A DNA stretch of 64,000 nt from Flavobacteriaceae bacterium (GTDB taxonomy: Bacteria > Bacteroidota > Bacteroidia > Flavobacteriales > Flavobacteriaceae). How positions within the stretch are numbered: the stretch's first letter is position 1; each line of letters opens with the position of its first letter. The notes under the pieces were generated by a model. It saw nothing but the letters and a program-made list of their open reading frames with translations. It searched no databases and was not told the DNA's origin. Below are positions 27,179-38,937 of this stretch, one piece after another. Location: assembly GCA_014075215.1 (NCBI GenBank), contig CP046177.1, forward strand, positions 3,782,501 through 3,846,500, in the 5' to 3' direction. The translations under genes were made by a program, and so were the position numbers.

Positions 27179-27847
27179 TCACAAAAAAATTTGATTTATA
27201 TTTATAAACCCATTTTGAGCAGCAAAAATAATCAGCCCCGCAATGTTCTTTGCTCCTGTTTTTAATAAGAGATTTGATTTATGAGTTTCAACGGTTTTTT
27301 TACTAATGAACAGTTTTTCAGCAATTGCTTTTGCCGTAAGTTGATAGCATAATAGTTTTAAGACATCAACCTCTCTGGGGGTTAAAGAATCTTTTGCATG
27401 TAGAGGAATACTTGAGACTTTTACAGCAATTTGTTTTTGTAATGCTTCCATTTGATCTCGATTAAAATAATAACCATCAGATTGAAGATTAAAAATTATT
27501 TCAACCAATTTTTCTTTTTTAATTTCTTTTGGCAAGAAAGCATGCACACCCAGTTTAAACATATAGCTTAAGTAGTGGGAATCGTAATAAGAAGATAGCA
27601 CAAGGATTTTGATATCAATGTTTAGTTTTTTAAGTTTTTCTATTACTTCAATACCACTACCTTCTTGCATTCTAATATCTAATATAAGTATATCAGGAAG
27701 CGTACATGTATCTATTTTTTCCAGGAAAGAATTTCCACTATAGGATACATGTAGGATATGAAATTCCCGAACTTTTTCCAGAAAGTCTTTTAGTAAATCT
27801 GCAATCAATTGATTATTTTCAACTATGGCTATTTTTATCTTGTCCAT
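27179..27847 (-). CDS. NarL/LuxR-type response regulator
   Basis: A 222-aa two-domain response regulator. The receiver domain carries the phospho-acceptor Asp in LPDILILDIRMQEGSGIEVI (about residue 57), the acidic pair near the start and the late Lys in FLPKEIKKEKL. The output domain is a LuxR-type HTH (LTPREVDVLKLLCYQLTAKA, then IAEKLFISKKTVETHKSNLL). The start at 27847 (MDKIKIAIVENNQ) is used because the receiver begins there; the frame is open 22 codons upstream. It overlaps the histidine kinase gene by 29 bp and would be translated with it. Confidence 0.93.
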   Translation of the reverse strand: MDKIKIAIVENNQLIADLLKDFLEKVREFHILHVSYSGNSFLEKIDTCTLPDILILDIRMQEGSGIEVIEKLKKLNIDIKILVLSSYYDSHYLSYMFKLGVHAFLPKEIKKEKLVEIIFNLQSDGYYFNRDQMEALQKQIAVKVSSIPLHAKDSLTPREVDVLKLLCYQLTAKAIAEKLFISKKTVETHKSNLLLKTGAKNIAGLIIFAAQNGFININQIFL

Positions 27848-28610
27848 GGTTTTTGCATATAAGCAGGAAACGAGTTCCCGAAGGAGTATTTGTTTTAAAT
27901 TTATATATGGCATCCAATTGCCGGGCTCTTAATTCTATGTTTTTCATTCCTAATCCTTTTTTGATATTTCCGGAAAAACCGATTCCAGAATCTTGAACAC
28001 TGAGAACAATATAACAACCTGTTATTCTAAGCTGTACATCAATGGATTTGGTTTGCGAATGTTTGACAGCGTTGATAATAATTTCTTGGAATATCCGAAA
28101 AAGATGCAGTTTTTTTCTAGAACTAACTACTACAGCGTTTTGTGTTCTGAAAAAAAAGTCAATACTATATTCCTTTTTAAAAGGGGTAAGAAAAATCTCA
28201 AAAGCACTATTTAACGAATTTTCTTTTAATAAAGGCGGAGACAGGTCATGAGAAATTTTTCTTGCAGTTTGAATTCCCGCCAGAATCAGGTCGGATAATT
28301 TTCCGTTGTTGTTCAATAATTGAATTTGATACAATTGAGCAATCAAATCATCATGGATATTTCCGGCTATTCGAACTCTTTCTTTTTCTTGGATAGTAAT
28401 ACTGTTTGCTATCAGTTTTTCCTGATATTGTATTTTTAAATGTGCTTTTTTCTCCAGTTCTGATTTTATGCTGCTGATATAATTTTTGGTAAGTAAAACA
28501 ATAAAAAAAATTAAAATCCCTGTAAAAATGAGTACATATAAAATCCATTTCAACGGAGTTTCCGGATTTTTCCAATTTTGGATGAACATTTCAAATATCA
28601 TAGTAGACAT
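27819..28610 (-). CDS. Sensor histidine kinase (HisKA_3 type)
   Basis: A 263-aa kinase with one transmembrane segment (about residues 21-44, WILYVLIFTGILIFFIVLLT), a coiled coil, a HisKA_3 dimerisation domain with the phospho-acceptor His in KERVRIAGNIHDDLIAQLYQ (about residue 86), and a HATPase domain with N-box IINAVKHSQTKSI, G1 VQDSGIGFSG and GLGMKNIELRARQL. There is no periplasmic sensor domain, so it probably senses through the membrane segment or a partner. The frameshifted multi-helix membrane gene directly upstream could have been that partner. Confidence 0.92.
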   Translation of the reverse strand: MSTMIFEMFIQNWKNPETPLKWILYVLIFTGILIFFIVLLTKNYISSIKSELEKKAHLKIQYQEKLIANSITIQEKERVRIAGNIHDDLIAQLYQIQLLNNNGKLSDLILAGIQTARKISHDLSPPLLKENSLNSAFEIFLTPFKKEYSIDFFFRTQNAVVVSSRKKLHLFRIFQEIIINAVKHSQTKSIDVQLRITGCYIVLSVQDSGIGFSGNIKKGLGMKNIELRARQLDAIYKFKTNTPSGTRFLLICKNHGQDKNSHS

Positions 28611-28630
28611 AAAATATCTTTATAAATAAG

Positions 28631-29235
28631 TCATCTTACCGAAAAACGAACTAATGAAAAGTAAAAAAAAGACAACCCAAAAGCTCTGAATAGCCAAACC
28701 CACCCAACTATGCTAAGATGCTCATTTATCAGATAGTTAGAAGTAATTGCAATAATAAAATCAAAAGAAAAGTAAGCCAGAATAGCAAAAACAAGCAAAG
28801 AAGGAAACCTTTTTTTCTTCTTCTATTTTCGATTGCTGCTTGTATAGAAGATAAAGCGCTAATAAAACAATACAAAAGTTATAGAATAAATGGCTAAATG
28901 ATTCATAATTTAATAGAGAATAGCCTCGGTATAATTCATATAATAAGGGAAATAACAACAAAAATAATAGCGTACATATTTTTTTTCTTCGAATTTAGAT
29001 AGTCTATCAAAAAATAAAAAAACAGACAAAAAGCATGTACATAACATGATATGGGCAATAACCACAGGCTATTTATTTGAAACAAAGAAAGAATTTCAAA
29101 ACTTGCGAGAAAAATAAAATAAACAACGAATATATGTATCCTGTTTTTTTTAAAAAAGAAAAAAATACCGTATAAAGGTAAAAGAATATTGATAAAAGAC
29201 AGGCCTATCATTATTTTATCAATGATTTGTATCAT
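28631..29235 (-). pseudogene. Multi-helix membrane protein, two frameshifts
   Basis: Three frames in succession read as one membrane protein of about 200 aa: residues from 29235 (MIQIIDKIMIGLSFINILLP), then from about 28955 LLFPLLYELYRGYSLLNYES, then from about 28810 LLVFAILAYFSFDFIIAITS, ending LVRFSVR at 28631. The shifts lie at a T5 and at a 7-nt homopolymer (about 28808-28815). The layout is about six helices, 20 nt upstream of the histidine kinase. Either it is a pseudogene or the two homopolymer indels are sequence errors; the second is quite possible. Confidence 0.65.
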
Positions 29236-29242
29236 CTAAACT

Positions 29243-29957
29243 TCAGCTTAGTAGTCCGAATTCGAGTAAATTCCCGCCAAAAGGAGGGCAAGGTCTTGTA
29301 ACATCTTCAAACTCCTGGCTTTTATCAGTATTTATGCTTTGATTGTTAGTACGTTTTTTAGGATTCATTTGAGATAATATAAGCTCTATATTATACCCGT
29401 TTACATCAAGGTCTGAAAAGTCTTTAATCGCAAAGAAAACATATACATTATCTGAACTTCGTTTAAAGAGCTCTTCAATATCTTTAAAAGGAATGGTTAT
29501 TATACGTGCAATTCCCTCGGTAGTACCGAGATTTACGGTTTGATTTACAAACCACAATTCTGCAGACAGTACCCAGTCAATAATACGGTTTTTTGCTTTT
29601 TGAGGATCTATTGAGCTTATCGTAGAAAACGGGACAGGGGCAAAAGTGTTTTTAGGGTTTTCAAAAGGGCCGGGTGTTATTGTTCTTGAAAATTCTTTTT
29701 CTATCAGGTTTTCACCAAAAGTGTATTTTTTTGATTGATCCGAAATATCATCAGCCAAAAAAAAATTTTAGCTGAAATTGATCTATAGCAAAATAACAAT
29801 TGATGTTTTTAGGATTCTTTTTTTTCCATTCTAAAAAATCTTGATGGCCAATAATAAAGCCGCTACCGGATGTAAGAAAGTTAAGCGCCACACGGGTATT
29901 TCGTATTTGATTCCAGTTTTCAATTTCTGTTTTAACTGTATCTGAAAGGATTTCCAT
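29243..29957 (-). pseudogene. Hypothetical protein, one homopolymer frameshift
   Basis: Two frames join at a 9-nt A/T homopolymer (about 29757-29765) to give one protein of about 237 aa: MEILSDTVKTEIENWNQIRN at the start, LKFF at the shift, then LADDISDQSKKYTFGENLIE and onward to LLEFGLLS. Removing one base from the run restores the frame exactly. I do not recognise the family; there is no signal peptide and no membrane segment. It may be intact in the organism if the run was miscounted, or phase-variable if the run length really changes. Confidence 0.6.
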
Positions 29958-30703
29958 AGGGGTATATTTATGTTTACATTCGTATTTTAAATAAGTTGAT
30001 CAACTAAAGTAAGCAATCCAAAGTTACAAAAGAAACTTATACCGGTTATCACTTTCTCTTTTCTATCTTTTTGTGAGCTACTGAGCCCATGTAAATTCGG
30101 TCAACAACTTTACTTGGGTTTAAGAAGGTACAGGCATCCTTATTTTTTACATTTGTTTCTATGGCTGTTCTATTTCAAAAGGATATCATTTCCTTAACAG
30201 CCTGTCTATTAGATAAAAATCAATAAAATCTGCATTCCATTGTCTATTTTTAAAAGGTTTTATCATTTCTGTTACACTATCTTCAAACAAACTAAAAAAA
30301 CCTTGCTGATTTCGTAAAAATAAGCTCTCCTCTTGCAAGGTATATTTATATTGTCTACTTTTGACATTGCTAATATAATAGACGAAGATTGCTATGACCC
30401 CATAGTTTTTTCAGAGTTAAGATGAAGACCCCTTGGAGTAGTGTGCTTTTTTCGGCTGTTTACAGGTATCTGTTCAAATGGTAGCCTGTTGTTGGCATTA
30501 GATAACTAAAAATAGTATAAACCCTAAAAAGCTACACTATATGAAAAAAAGCGAAAAAGTACTGATCAGGCGTACTTTTAGTAACGCTCGGCCGTACTCG
30601 AGTCTCAAAAAAAACAAATAGGTTTGTTTTGTTATTTTATAAAACCGCAATATATGACAACAGCAAACCAACAACACAGAAGTATCATTTAAAACAAATC
30701 AAT
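29958..30703. other. Intergenic region upstream of the RHS genes
   Basis: This gap holds no clear gene. On the minus strand a coding-like frame ends at 30186 and runs about 70 codons without an ATG (YKYTLQEESLFLRNQQGFFS, EMIKPFKNRQWNADFIDFYL), probably a gene relic. At 30553-30580 an inverted repeat (AAAGTAC/GTACTTT) could act as a terminator or leader hairpin ahead of the RHS genes. Confidence 0.45.
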
Positions 30704-33700
30704 ATGAAAAAATTATTTTTAAGCACCCTTACGACGCTATTGACGCTCTGCGTTCAAAGTCAGGATTTACCCAGGATTGTACCTCCCTCGCCGGAGGCTT
30801 CGGCGTTAGCCAATTTTATCGAAGTTCCGGTATCCCATTATACAGGGCTTCCTAATATTTCGGTACCTATTTACACGATAAAAGAAGGAAGTATGGAAAT
30901 CCCCATACAATTATCTTACCATGCAAGAGGCGTACAGGTCTCGGAAGTAGCTCCACGTACAGGTACGGGTTGGTCGTTACAATATGGCGGAAGTATTTCC
31001 AGGCAAATGCGGGGAAAAAGCGATGAAAGTATAAAAGGTTATTTGGCAAGAGGTCATTATTTTGTGAATTATCCTCAAGATTTGCAGACAAGACAAGCAG
31101 TTCATAATTCTGACAATGAACTTACAGTCGATTTTTATCCTGACCAATTTACTTTTAATGCAGGCGGAGTGAGTGGTAAGTTTGTACTGGATTATACAGA
31201 CGGCCAACCTTTGATACAGAGTTTTGGGGATATCACCATTGGTTACACCAGAGAAAATGGCTGGTCAGGTAAAATAGATGCCTTTGTAATGACAGATGCT
31301 AATGGAAACAAGTACTATTTTGGGGTATCAAAAAACGGACTACGCAAAGCCCGGGATTATCAACATTCTACAGGATACACGATAGATTATTGGGGAAACC
31401 AGGTGCTAGATCCGCCAGCGGATGACTCGGACGAATTTTACAGTGCCTGGAAATTAATGGATATAGAGACAGTCACAGGGGATATTATCAGCTTTTTTTA
31501 TGAAAATCAAGGAGGAGTATATTGGGGAAAATCCGGAGATTTTCATATAAATCCGAACCCAGAAGGATCTACCACAGGTATTGTCGGGATGGGTGATTTG
31601 GAACAGATACGCACTAAAATTTCAAGAATACAAAATTATGAATACCAAATTAGTCGTATTGAATTTAATAATGGCAGAGATAAAATAGAATTTATAAGCG
31701 AGGCAACAGGAAGAGAAGATTTCGTAGGTCATGCTTTGGATAAAATAGAGATATACCAAGATGATCAACTGGTAAAAGGTTACGATTTAGCCTATGAGTA
31801 TACAGAAAGCACGGACACGACTAATATGTTACCTGGTTTGTCTTACCTTGCCATGTACTTTAAAAGACTATTCTTAAAAGAAATTTCGGAATACGGAAGT
31901 GATAATTCGTACTTGCCACCATACCGGTTCACCTATGACGAAGAGGTATTACCCAGTGTGCTATCTTCCCGACAAGATTATTGGGGCTATTACAATGGTG
32001 CGAAAAACAATGGGCCTTTCACAAGAATATTCCATTATGGTTTATATATACCTGACAGACGTGTAGATACTCTAAAGTCAGAAGCAGGTATTTTAAAAGA
32101 AATAAAGTATCCAACCGGCGGTAAAGCAAAATTTACTTACGAGCATAATAGGGGGAGATCTGTACCGTGGTCAGACTTAGTTAAGCTTCCTGCTATAAAT
32201 CCAAGAAGTAGTGATCCTAATTTCCAAGGACTTGGTTTTTTACATGCTGATGCCTATGACGGGGACAGGTACATCGGAGATACGTTTACAGTGAATCCTG
32301 ACCCTAATGGTATTCTGGCAAGTTTTAGTGTAACGCTGCCTATTGACTATTTGGGTACCGACCAAAACGTAGCTTGTGCCGATCCACTAGAGGATTGTAT
32401 GTTTATCATGAAACTGGAAGGGCTTAATGGTGCTCCAACCTATTATCTGTATGCCGGAGACACAGATTTTTATATACAACCGGGTGAATACCGCCTGGTA
32501 TTTGATCCGGTTCGGGATATCGAATGGGAAACAGATCCCGGTAATTGGGATTTTAATCAAGGGGGAGAGCTTAATCCTTTTCCTTACATTTTTAATATTC
32601 AGGTATCCTGGCAACAGCAATCGGATTTACCCTTATTATTTGGGCCCGGAAAACGTATCAAAAAAATTGAACACATGGATGTCAACGGAGTGTTAAGTGT
32701 TAAGGAATACGAGTATGTTTATCCAACAGATGACTTCTCTCAAGAACCAACTAATCCAAGTGGGAGTATTAAAGGGTTGCCTGCTTTTTTAAATAAGCCT
32801 ATTGAAGGTTATGACGGTGATTTCTACGGGTTTACTACCCCTTATACTTCTTATTACGATTCCGGCAGTGCATTTAGTAGTTTTCAATCCAATTATATTG
32901 GATATTCCGGTGTCGTAGAATATCAGGGGACTAAGAATAATAATATAGGTAAAACAGAGTATGGTTTTACTAACTTCAATGATTCGGGAGGAGATTATTT
33001 TGAATTTCCTTATCATCCGCCTACGGATAATGAGTGGCTCAGAGGCAAACCAGTTGGAGTTTATTATTACAAAAACGATGGCAACAGGACTGACGGAAGC
33101 ATTGAGTACAAGTTAGTAAAACAAGTTCATAACAAATATCGATATGGCGATAGGCTGTATACACCTGATTTTGTGATTCCGTTTGGAAGTATTGGCGGGC
33201 TTCAATTTTCAGATGACATTCCCCAAGATGAGCAATTTATTTTTATGCCTAGAGGAGAAGAATTTGAATGGAGTACCAATTCTGACTGGAATTACCAAAA
33301 AACCAGAACTAGTTTTAGGTTACCTTTATTCATGCTTAAAAGGTACGCACAAGGGAATTCGGCTAATAACAACCCCAATTACCATAACGCCTATCGAATG
33401 TACGATTTAACAGGAGGAACGCTACATTTGGACAGCACCACCGAAAGGATATACAACGATACGGGGATAGTAGAAAACACCACTACCTATCGCTACGACT
33501 ACGACAAGCATTACCAGCAAAAAGGCAGTAGTATGACCGATAGTAGAGGTGATGTAGTGGAAACTACGAATTACTACCCTTCGGATGTTTTAGGCTATTC
33601 GGATCTGGGTTATGACGATCTGACACGTTCCCAGGTCAATGCGATCGTTAAGATGAGAGCACCCGATGTAAACAATCCGGATAGAACCCACCAGTTAGCT

Positions 33701-34320
33701 ACCCCTGTTCAGGTAGAGACCAGAAAGAACGGTTCTGTGGTATCGGTAGTACGTACCAATTATAATATAGAAGACACAGGCCTGGTACTTCCGCAAAGTG
33801 TGGCCACTCTAAAAGGAATTTATGATGCGGATACCAATCCCTTGGAAGATAGAATTATATATCATAAATATGATTCAAAAGGCAATCCGGTAGAAGTCAG
33901 CAAGAAAGACGGTGGCAGAATTTATTACGTATGGGGCTATGATAAAACATATCCTATTGCCAAGATAAAGGGTATCCATGCGCTGCTCCCGACGGACTTA
34001 TCGGCGAAGTTTGTTTTACCTGGGAGCAACAAAATGCTATCAGTAGTGCAATACACTCCTCTATGAGAGATGTATCCGCTTCAACCGAGTCCGATTTAAG
34101 AGCTGATTTAGCACTCTTACGCGATAGCTTTAGTGGTACGGCAGCCCAAATCACCACCTTTACTTATGACCCGCTTATTGGGGTTACGAGCATCACCGAC
34201 CCCAGAGGAAGAACCCTTTATTACCATTACGACTCTTTTAACAGATTACAATATGTAAAAGACCACGATGGTAATGTACTGAGTGAACATTCATATAACT
34301 ATAAAAACCAAACAAGATGA
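30704..34320 (+). CDS. RHS-repeat protein, first gene (frameshifted near 34000)
   Basis: A secreted RHS/YD-repeat protein without a toxin tip. The first frame (30704-34066) has a signal peptide MKKLFLSTLTTLLTLCVQSQ and the Bacteroidota RHS N-terminus (VPVSHYTGLPNISVPIYTIK, LSYHARGVQVSEVAPRTGTG). The second (34063-34320) finishes it with ITTFTYDPLIGVTSITDPRG and YDSFNRLQYVKDHDG. The open frame of the second part extends upstream through FTWEQQNAISSAIHSSM, so one protein of about 1,200 aa was split by an indel, most simply near 34012-34017 (GTTTGTTTTACC). The frames overlap at ATGA, so coupled translation remains possible. The family acts as an encapsulating shell in toxin delivery; here it lies directly before the toxin-bearing second gene. 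Confidence 0.8.
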
Positions 34321-37300
34321 AAAAGACCATCATTCATATCATAGCAGCATGTATGATGTTGCCTTTGGTTCTGAGCAGCCAAACCCAAAGTGAGAACTAC
34401 GTGGTAAGCAAAACCTATAAAGTTGCCTTACAAGAGAATGAGCTGAGCACCCAAAACCCGGACAGTGTCAGCACGGCGATTACCTACTTCGACGGTCTGG
34501 GCAGAGCCAAACAATCGGTTTTGGTGGGCGCAGGAAAAACCGGCTCATTGGAAGCTAACAATGCCATTCCTTATGATTGGAGTGCAGGAGTTCCGACCAA
34601 TTCGGGTTTTTATAATCCCTTTGGAGCAGGAGTCAATGTGATTACAAATGGTACCACACCATTTGGACATACGGACCTGTTGTGGGAGGGTAGCAACAAT
34701 GCCTCTAATTATTACGACGGAGGGTGGGATACAAACCCTATTGTGATTGATAATACTTCAGCGTATCGATATACGGTTTGGATGAAAAAAACAGGTAATC
34801 TGGAAGACGGGGGAGTGTATTCTTTGGCCAGAAATGTCCATACATTAAATGGAAGTTTTAAAAATTACGGAAACTTTTTTGGAGGAGATCTTCCCGCATT
34901 AGACATCTGGTATTTAGTGGTCGGATATGTACATCCTTCGGGTTATGCTATGCAGGAGAGGATTTGGGTATCTCAGGGGTTTATGACATAAACGGAGTCA
35001 AAGTTTTGGACGGAGAAGAATTTACCTGGCGGAATGATCAGTCAGATGTTCGTTTTGGGAGCTGTCAATTTCTGGCCTCTGATCCCGCTTCCAAGCTTTA
35101 TCTGTGGAGCCCTGTAGTACAAAAAATAGATGGAAGCGAAGATGCGTTGGATGTGATAGCTCAAACAACTACGGTATTGGTTGATACAGGAGTGGTCAAC
35201 CAAGATATGGTAACTCATTATGAGTACGATGTATTCGGACGCCAATCCAAAGAGTATCTTCCTTATCCCTCAAACAGTTCCGACGGTGTTTTTGACCCTA
35301 TTGCCAAAGAAGGTACACAACAGTATTATCAAAACAGCTATGCTGATGACTTTCCCGATATTACCACTCCTATAAACATCAATGCCTATTCGGAGAAAGT
35401 ATTGGAAAACTCCCCCTTGGGAAGAATCTACGAACAAACTGCACCGGGAAGTGCCTGGAAAAAAGGAGATAACCTCATTTCCGGTAAAGGCTATTCGGAC
35501 GGACATACCATTAAATTTGAATACCATACCAATACCGCCACAGAGGTAAAAGATTACAGCGTATCACTAAGCTTTTCAAACAATACCTATACGCCCACAC
35601 TAACGGCAAACGGGAATTATTACAGCCAGGGAACACTGACCAAAACCATTACCAAAGATGAGAACTGGACTCCTGCAAAGGGTTTGAACCATACCACCGA
35701 AGAGTTTAAAGACAAGAGCGGGCAGGTACTCTTAAAAAGAACCTATATCAGTGTAGACCTCAATGACGACGGAGATACTACAGACAGCGGAGAATCGGCC
35801 GTAGCACACGATACCTATTATATCTATGACGATTACGGAAATCTGACCTATGTGCTCCCTCCCAAAATAGAAGGCACTACTTCCGGTATCAGTGATATTC
35901 TAAGCAAATTGGATGAGTTGGGATATCAGTATACCTATGACCACAGGAATCGCCTGGTAGCAAAAAAGATACCCGGTAAGGGATGGGAATATATCATCTA
36001 TGATGCACTGGACAGGCCGGTACTCACTCAAGATGCACTGCAAAGAGCACAAAAAAAGTGGCTTTTTACCAAGTATGATATACATAGCAGAGTAGCCTAT
36101 ACGGGAGTCTATACTCATAGTAATACGATCACCCGAATAAACATGCAACATTTGTTTGATACGGAAAATCAGGCAGGAAGCACACTTGCAGCAGCGAGGT
36201 TATACGAGACCAGAATTGCCAATACTGCCACCACAGACCCTTTGCAGATAGACTATACCAATGAAAACTTCCCTAAGTCAAACACAGAAGTATTTACCGT
36301 AAACTACTACGATTCCTATGACTTTGACAGAGCAGGCGGCCTGTTACCTACTGCCGTAGGCACTGTATACGGAAAAACGCTGACAACTAACATAAAAGGT
36401 CTGAGTGGTGGTAGCAAAACCAAAGTACTCCGTACCAGTCAGTGGATCACTACGGTAAACTATTACGATGAGAAGGCCCGGCCGATTTATGTATATACAA
36501 ACAATGAGTATCTGCAAGCCATCGATATAGCAGAGACAAAACTGGATTTTACAGGTAAGGTATTAGAGACCACTACCACCCATAAGAAAACCGGTAAGGC
36601 AGATGTGGTGGTAAAAGACTATTTTGAATATGACCACCAAGACAGGCTGCTCTCTCAAAATCAAAAAGTAAATGACCAAATTACAGAGCGAATGGTAAGC
36701 AACCGTTATGATGAGCTGGGACAACTCAAAAGCAAGCTGGTAGGCAATGCCGCCAAATCGGGCTATAAAGATATAACCAGTGGAATCAGTATTTCAGGAG
36801 ATATCATCACCAAGACCGGTAGCAACGGTTGGAATGAAGGATTGGCTACCTTAGGAAGTATTGAAGGGGATGGGTATATAGAGTTCAAAACAGCATCTAC
36901 AAACAAATGGTATATGGTAGGGTTATCTTCCGACAATTCCAGTCCTTCTTACAATACAATAGATTTTGCAGCATATCCTGCAGGTACTCATATTCATATT
37001 TATGAATCAGGATCTTGGAAAAAGAATTGTGGACCTTTTGTTGCCGGAGATGTCATTAGAGTAGAACGCAAAGCAAATAAAATTTATTACAAAAAGAATA
37101 ATGAAGTAATTTATATCTCATCTAAGACACCTGTTGGAAACCTATTGGGAGATATTTCAATGCACTCAGATGGAACAAGAATCCAAGACTTGCACATCGT
37201 AGACAACGACAAAGGGTTGCAAGAGGTAGATTACCGATATAATGTAAGGGGGTGGTTAAAAAATATCAATCAGGATACAAAAGATGACCGGGATTTGTTT

Positions 37301-38935
37301 AACTTTACCTTACGATACAACGACCCTGTGAACGCAACAGCCCTATACAATGGAAATATCAGTCAGACTATTTGGAGTACTGACAATACCGATACCAGCG
37401 AGAAAATGTACAGCTATTCTTATGATGCGTTAAATAGAATCACAGGGGCAACAGGCTCAACTTCATCAAATTATGATTTAAAAGGAGTAAATTATGACAA
37501 GAATGGAAATATTTTAGGTCTTGAAAGATATGGACACGTAAATGAAGAAGCAACAGAGTTTGGGGTGATGGACGATTTACATTATCGTTATGATACAGGG
37601 AATAAATTACTAGGAGTATTGGATAAATCTGAAATTACACAAGGCTTTAAAGATGGAAATACTTCAACTGTAGATTACACCTATGATACCAATGGAAATA
37701 TGATTGCAGATAAGAATAAAGGCATTATACATATAGATTACAATCACTTGAATTTACCAACTTTAGTACAATTAGAAACAGGTAAAATTTTGTATACTTA
37801 TGATGCAAGTGGAGTAAAGTTAAGAAAAGTAGTTGATGATGGTTATGCTAGTAGTTTTACAACAACAGACTATGCAGGGAATCATATTTATGAAAATGAT
37901 AAACTACAGTTCTTTAATCAGCCGGAGGGGTATGTAAAAAACGAGGATGGCAAGTTCGGATATGTGTATCAATACAAAGACCACTTAGGCAATGTACGAT
38001 TATCCTATGCAGATACCGATGAATCAGGGGATATATCGCAGGAGGAAATTATAGAGGAAAATGCGTATTACCCCTTTGGCATGCTCCAAAAAGGATACAA
38101 TACCACAGTAAGTGCTAATGGGAATCATGTGGCTCAAAAATTTAAATATAATGGAATTGAATATGAGCAAGCTTTAGGGATGAATTTGTATGAAATGGAA
38201 CTTAGGCAATATGACCCAACTATTGCAAGGTGGACAGCTGTGGACCCATTAGCCGAAACGATGCCTTCCCACTCGCCATACAATTACGCCTTTAATAATC
38301 CAATTATCTACATTGACCCAACAGGAATGGCACCAGAGATGCCTGACGACTTAATTGTAAAGGGAGATGTTGCAGCTTTCAAAAAACGTGTTTCACAAAG
38401 TACAGGTGGTTTTTATGATGCTAAAGTTGACAGTAAAGGAAATGTTACATTAGAAAAAACAGGATTAGAAAAAGAAATGGGTGGTATGATTGAAATGTCA
38501 GATAGTCAAAAAGCCTTTGTCTCTGAAATTGAAAGCGTTATTGACAGCAAAGTCGTTACGGAAGTTGAAGCAGTTTCTTCTGATTCCTCGGTTGATGTTG
38601 GTTCTATAGTTGACAATAAAATTGATATGGCTGATATTGCAGAATTTGACAAAGCTGGTTCTGAAGCAAGTTCAAGTGCTGCGGCATTAAGCCACGAATT
38701 AGTTGAACAGCACGAAAAAGCCAAAGCAGGTGGTGTTAAGGGTAAATATCCAACAGGTGCAAGAGCTATGCATAAAGCAGGCATCAAAGCTGAAGACAAT
38801 GTGAATGGTAGTAGAAGAATAGAACAACCAGATGGCTCAAGTTTATTCTATAAAAGAAGTGGCTCAATATATAAGCAGGTCGTTACGCCTCAGCCATCAG
38901 GTACTGTAAAAATAACAAAAACAAAAATCAAGTAG
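34317..38935 (+). CDS. RHS toxin protein, second gene (frameshifted at 34944-34953)
   Basis: A polymorphic toxin of about 1,540 aa. The start overlaps the previous gene at ATGA. The signal peptide is MKKTIIHIIAACMMLPLVLS, followed by the DUF6443-type N-terminus (ENYVVSKTYKVALQENELST, YFDGLGRAKQSVLVGAG). The frame breaks at a perfect tandem TATGC-TATGC (34944-34953); removing one copy restores YAGEDLGISGVYDINGVKV and the rest of the protein to 38935. RHS repeats follow, with two inserted lectin-like segments (about 34700-35150 and 36760-37210). The core is YQYKDHLGNVRLSYAD, YYPFGMLQKG, and W-T-AVDPLAETMPSHSPYNY ending DPTGMAPE. The last 200 residues or so are the toxin tip, unlike any family I can name, with an SHELVEQHEKAK motif reminiscent of a metallopeptidase but without HExxH. 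Confidence 0.82.
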
Positions 38936-38937
38936 CT

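Noticed and set aside
38700..38760. HExxH zinc protease site in tip a
   Set aside because: The segment reads HELVEQH, without His at the required position, so a standard zincin site is not present.
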